This document shows, in pieces, positions 5,034-5,902 of a stretch of DNA of 5,902 nt. Source of the DNA: an uncultured Lachnospiraceae bacterium (GTDB lineage Bacteria; Bacillota_A; Clostridia; Lachnospirales; Lachnospiraceae); NCBI GenBank assembly GCA_902787595.1, contig CADAHD010000153.1:1-5902 (forward strand). The letters are read 5' to 3'. Under the pieces are notes generated by a model. The model made no database searches, had not been told where the DNA came from, and saw nothing but the letters and a program-made list of their open reading frames with translations. The translations under genes were made by a program, and so were the position numbers. The first letter of the stretch is position 1. Every line of letters starts with the position of its first letter.

Positions 5034-5902
5034 TCACAGGACCTTCGCCGAAGCCGCGATCTTCTCAGCCTGTTCCTGTGTGAACATATTTTTAGCCAGA
5101 CTTACCATGTAGTAAGTATCAGCCCCCTCCTTAACATACCAGAACACCCAGTAGCAGCTGTGTTTCTCATCTTCACCGATCTTTACGCCCTGCTGCCCAA
5201 GTTCATAGATCTGCGCATGCGTATAAAGATCATGCTCCTCGGAAAACTCCAGGGCATACCAGCCGTCGGTGCGGCGTTCCATGGCGATAGTCTTTATATA
5301 CTCCTGAACGGTATGGTTATCCATATAGAAATGGGAATCCGTATCAAAATACGGCACATGCTGATCGGTAAATACAAGCTGCACATTTGATGCAGGCAGC
5401 CTGGTGATCACTCCGGAATAAAGCCAGGACGCCGGAACATCATTTTTATTTACCACGGTATATGCCTGCGGCATTATATATGTTCCCCCGTAATATCCGT
5501 TATAATCCGAATACATACTAAGGTTGTATCCCTCCGGCAGATCGACAGCTATAAAGTCGCCCGCCTGCGTTCCTGTCGGTAATATCGCAAAGTAATATGA
5601 GGAAGTGCCGTTTTCCCATTCACCGTACAGTTCGAATACCAGCGGCGTATCCGCGGGGATCTTCATGTAATTATCAATAACACCCCCGCCGCCTTCAGGT
5701 AAAGACAGGATCTCCTTAAAATTCTTATCATATGCATCGCTTTTGCCTGCAGCCTCTGAATCCCAGTACCTGCAGCTCATCTTTTTGGGTGCGTGATCCA
5801 GATGTATTCCCAGTGTGTCCGTATCTTTCTGCAGATCTATATGAGACATGATATCCACTGTGTCAAGGGGATGACCGCATTCGGCAGAGCCCCCGTAACC
5901 TA
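5034..5902 (-). CDS. Unrecognised protein, C-terminal part (5' end outside window)
   Basis: The frame is open from the window edge for 288 codons to a TGA at 5034. A GTG at 5858 could serve as a start giving 274 residues, but nothing like a ribosome site precedes it. The 14 codons upstream of it (GYGGSAECGHPLDT) read like protein, so the true start is probably beyond the window. I do not recognise a family with confidence. The visible part is hydrophilic, rich in Tyr, Asp and Gly, with no membrane segment. It has patches such as YSDYNGYYGGTY, aromatic clusters (CYWVFWYVKEG) suggestive of beta strands, and an end FTQEQAEKIAASAKVL. That tail loosely recalls the strand-then-helix ending of DUF4367-type extracytoplasmic domains, but this is only a resemblance. 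A signal peptide or anchor, if any, would be in the missing N-terminus. It is followed by its own terminator, so it is probably not co-transcribed with the two-component genes; any functional link is untested. Confidence 0.75.
   Translation of the reverse strand, partial: GYGGSAECGHPLDTVDIMSHIDLQKDTDTLGIHLDHAPKKMSCRYWDSEAAGKSDAYDKNFKEILSLPEGGGGVIDNYMKIPADTPLVFELYGEWENGTSSYYFAILPTGTQAGDFIAVDLPEGYNLSMYSDYNGYYGGTYIMPQAYTVVNKNDVPASWLYSGVITRLPASNVQLVFTDQHVPYFDTDSHFYMDNHTVQEYIKTIAMERRTDGWYALEFSEEHDLYTHAQIYELGQQGVKIGEDEKHSCYWVFWYVKEGADTYYMVSLAKNMFTQEQAEKIAASAKVL

Noticed and set aside
4848..5390. A 180-codon plus-strand reading frame
   Set aside because: It lies antisense to the regulator start, the terminator and the unrecognised gene, crosses their control region, and its translation is low-complexity Ser/Leu/Tyr-rich without any motif. 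It is a shadow frame.
5856..5858. GTG as the true start of the unrecognised gene
   Set aside because: No ribosome site precedes it (the upstream bases are CCCCTTGACACA), and the frame stays open with protein-like sequence to the window edge, so a start outside the window is more likely.
5884..5893. GCAGAGCCCC, a 10-base match to one arm of the hairpin at 2845-2864
   Set aside because: It lies within a coding frame, lacks the pairing arm, and a single 10-base match is compatible with chance.

Overview
The window looks like a chromosomal segment of a low-to-mid GC Gram-positive anaerobe of the class Clostridia, perhaps Lachnospiraceae. This is an inference from AGGAGG-type ribosome sites, the VanS/VanR-like style of the two-component pair, Ile-ATA and Arg-AGA use, and compact minus-strand operons with intrinsic terminators. 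Nothing in the window fixes the genus. All supported genes lie on the minus strand, so they are transcribed from high to low coordinates. No tRNA, rRNA, CRISPR array or mobile element is seen.

In transcription order: (1) the 3' part of an unrecognised protein gene (5902 to 5034, start outside the window), closed by a hairpin and T-tract terminator. (2) A two-component operon with its own extended -10 promoter: an OmpR-family response regulator (4914-4249) overlapping by ATGA a membrane histidine kinase (4252-2927). (3) A 121-nt intergenic segment holding four tandem 11-bp imperfect direct repeats, a candidate extended -10, and a perfect GC-rich hairpin followed by six Ts. (4) A two-gene ABC exporter unit: an ATPase (2805-1927), then an overlapping long ORF (1937 to beyond position 1) that joins an ABC-2-like membrane domain to an extracytoplasmic M1-type zinc peptidase domain (HEIIH plus Glu after exactly 18 residues).

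Interpretation: the kinase probably senses an envelope signal and phosphorylates the regulator. The regulator plausibly binds the 11-bp repeats and switches on the ABC/peptidase genes. Coupling an ABC machine to a membrane-tethered gluzincin peptidase under two-component control suggests envelope-stress or peptide handling (resistance, processing or turnover of a peptide or surface protein), but the substrate cannot be read from the sequence. The most interesting points are the permease-peptidase fusion, its apparently altered substrate-binding (GAMEN-equivalent) segment, its cysteine-rich ectodomain, and the operator/terminator arrangement in front of the ABC genes.

No gene-free stretch exceeds about 121 bases. 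Plus-strand reading frames are judged to be antisense shadows.
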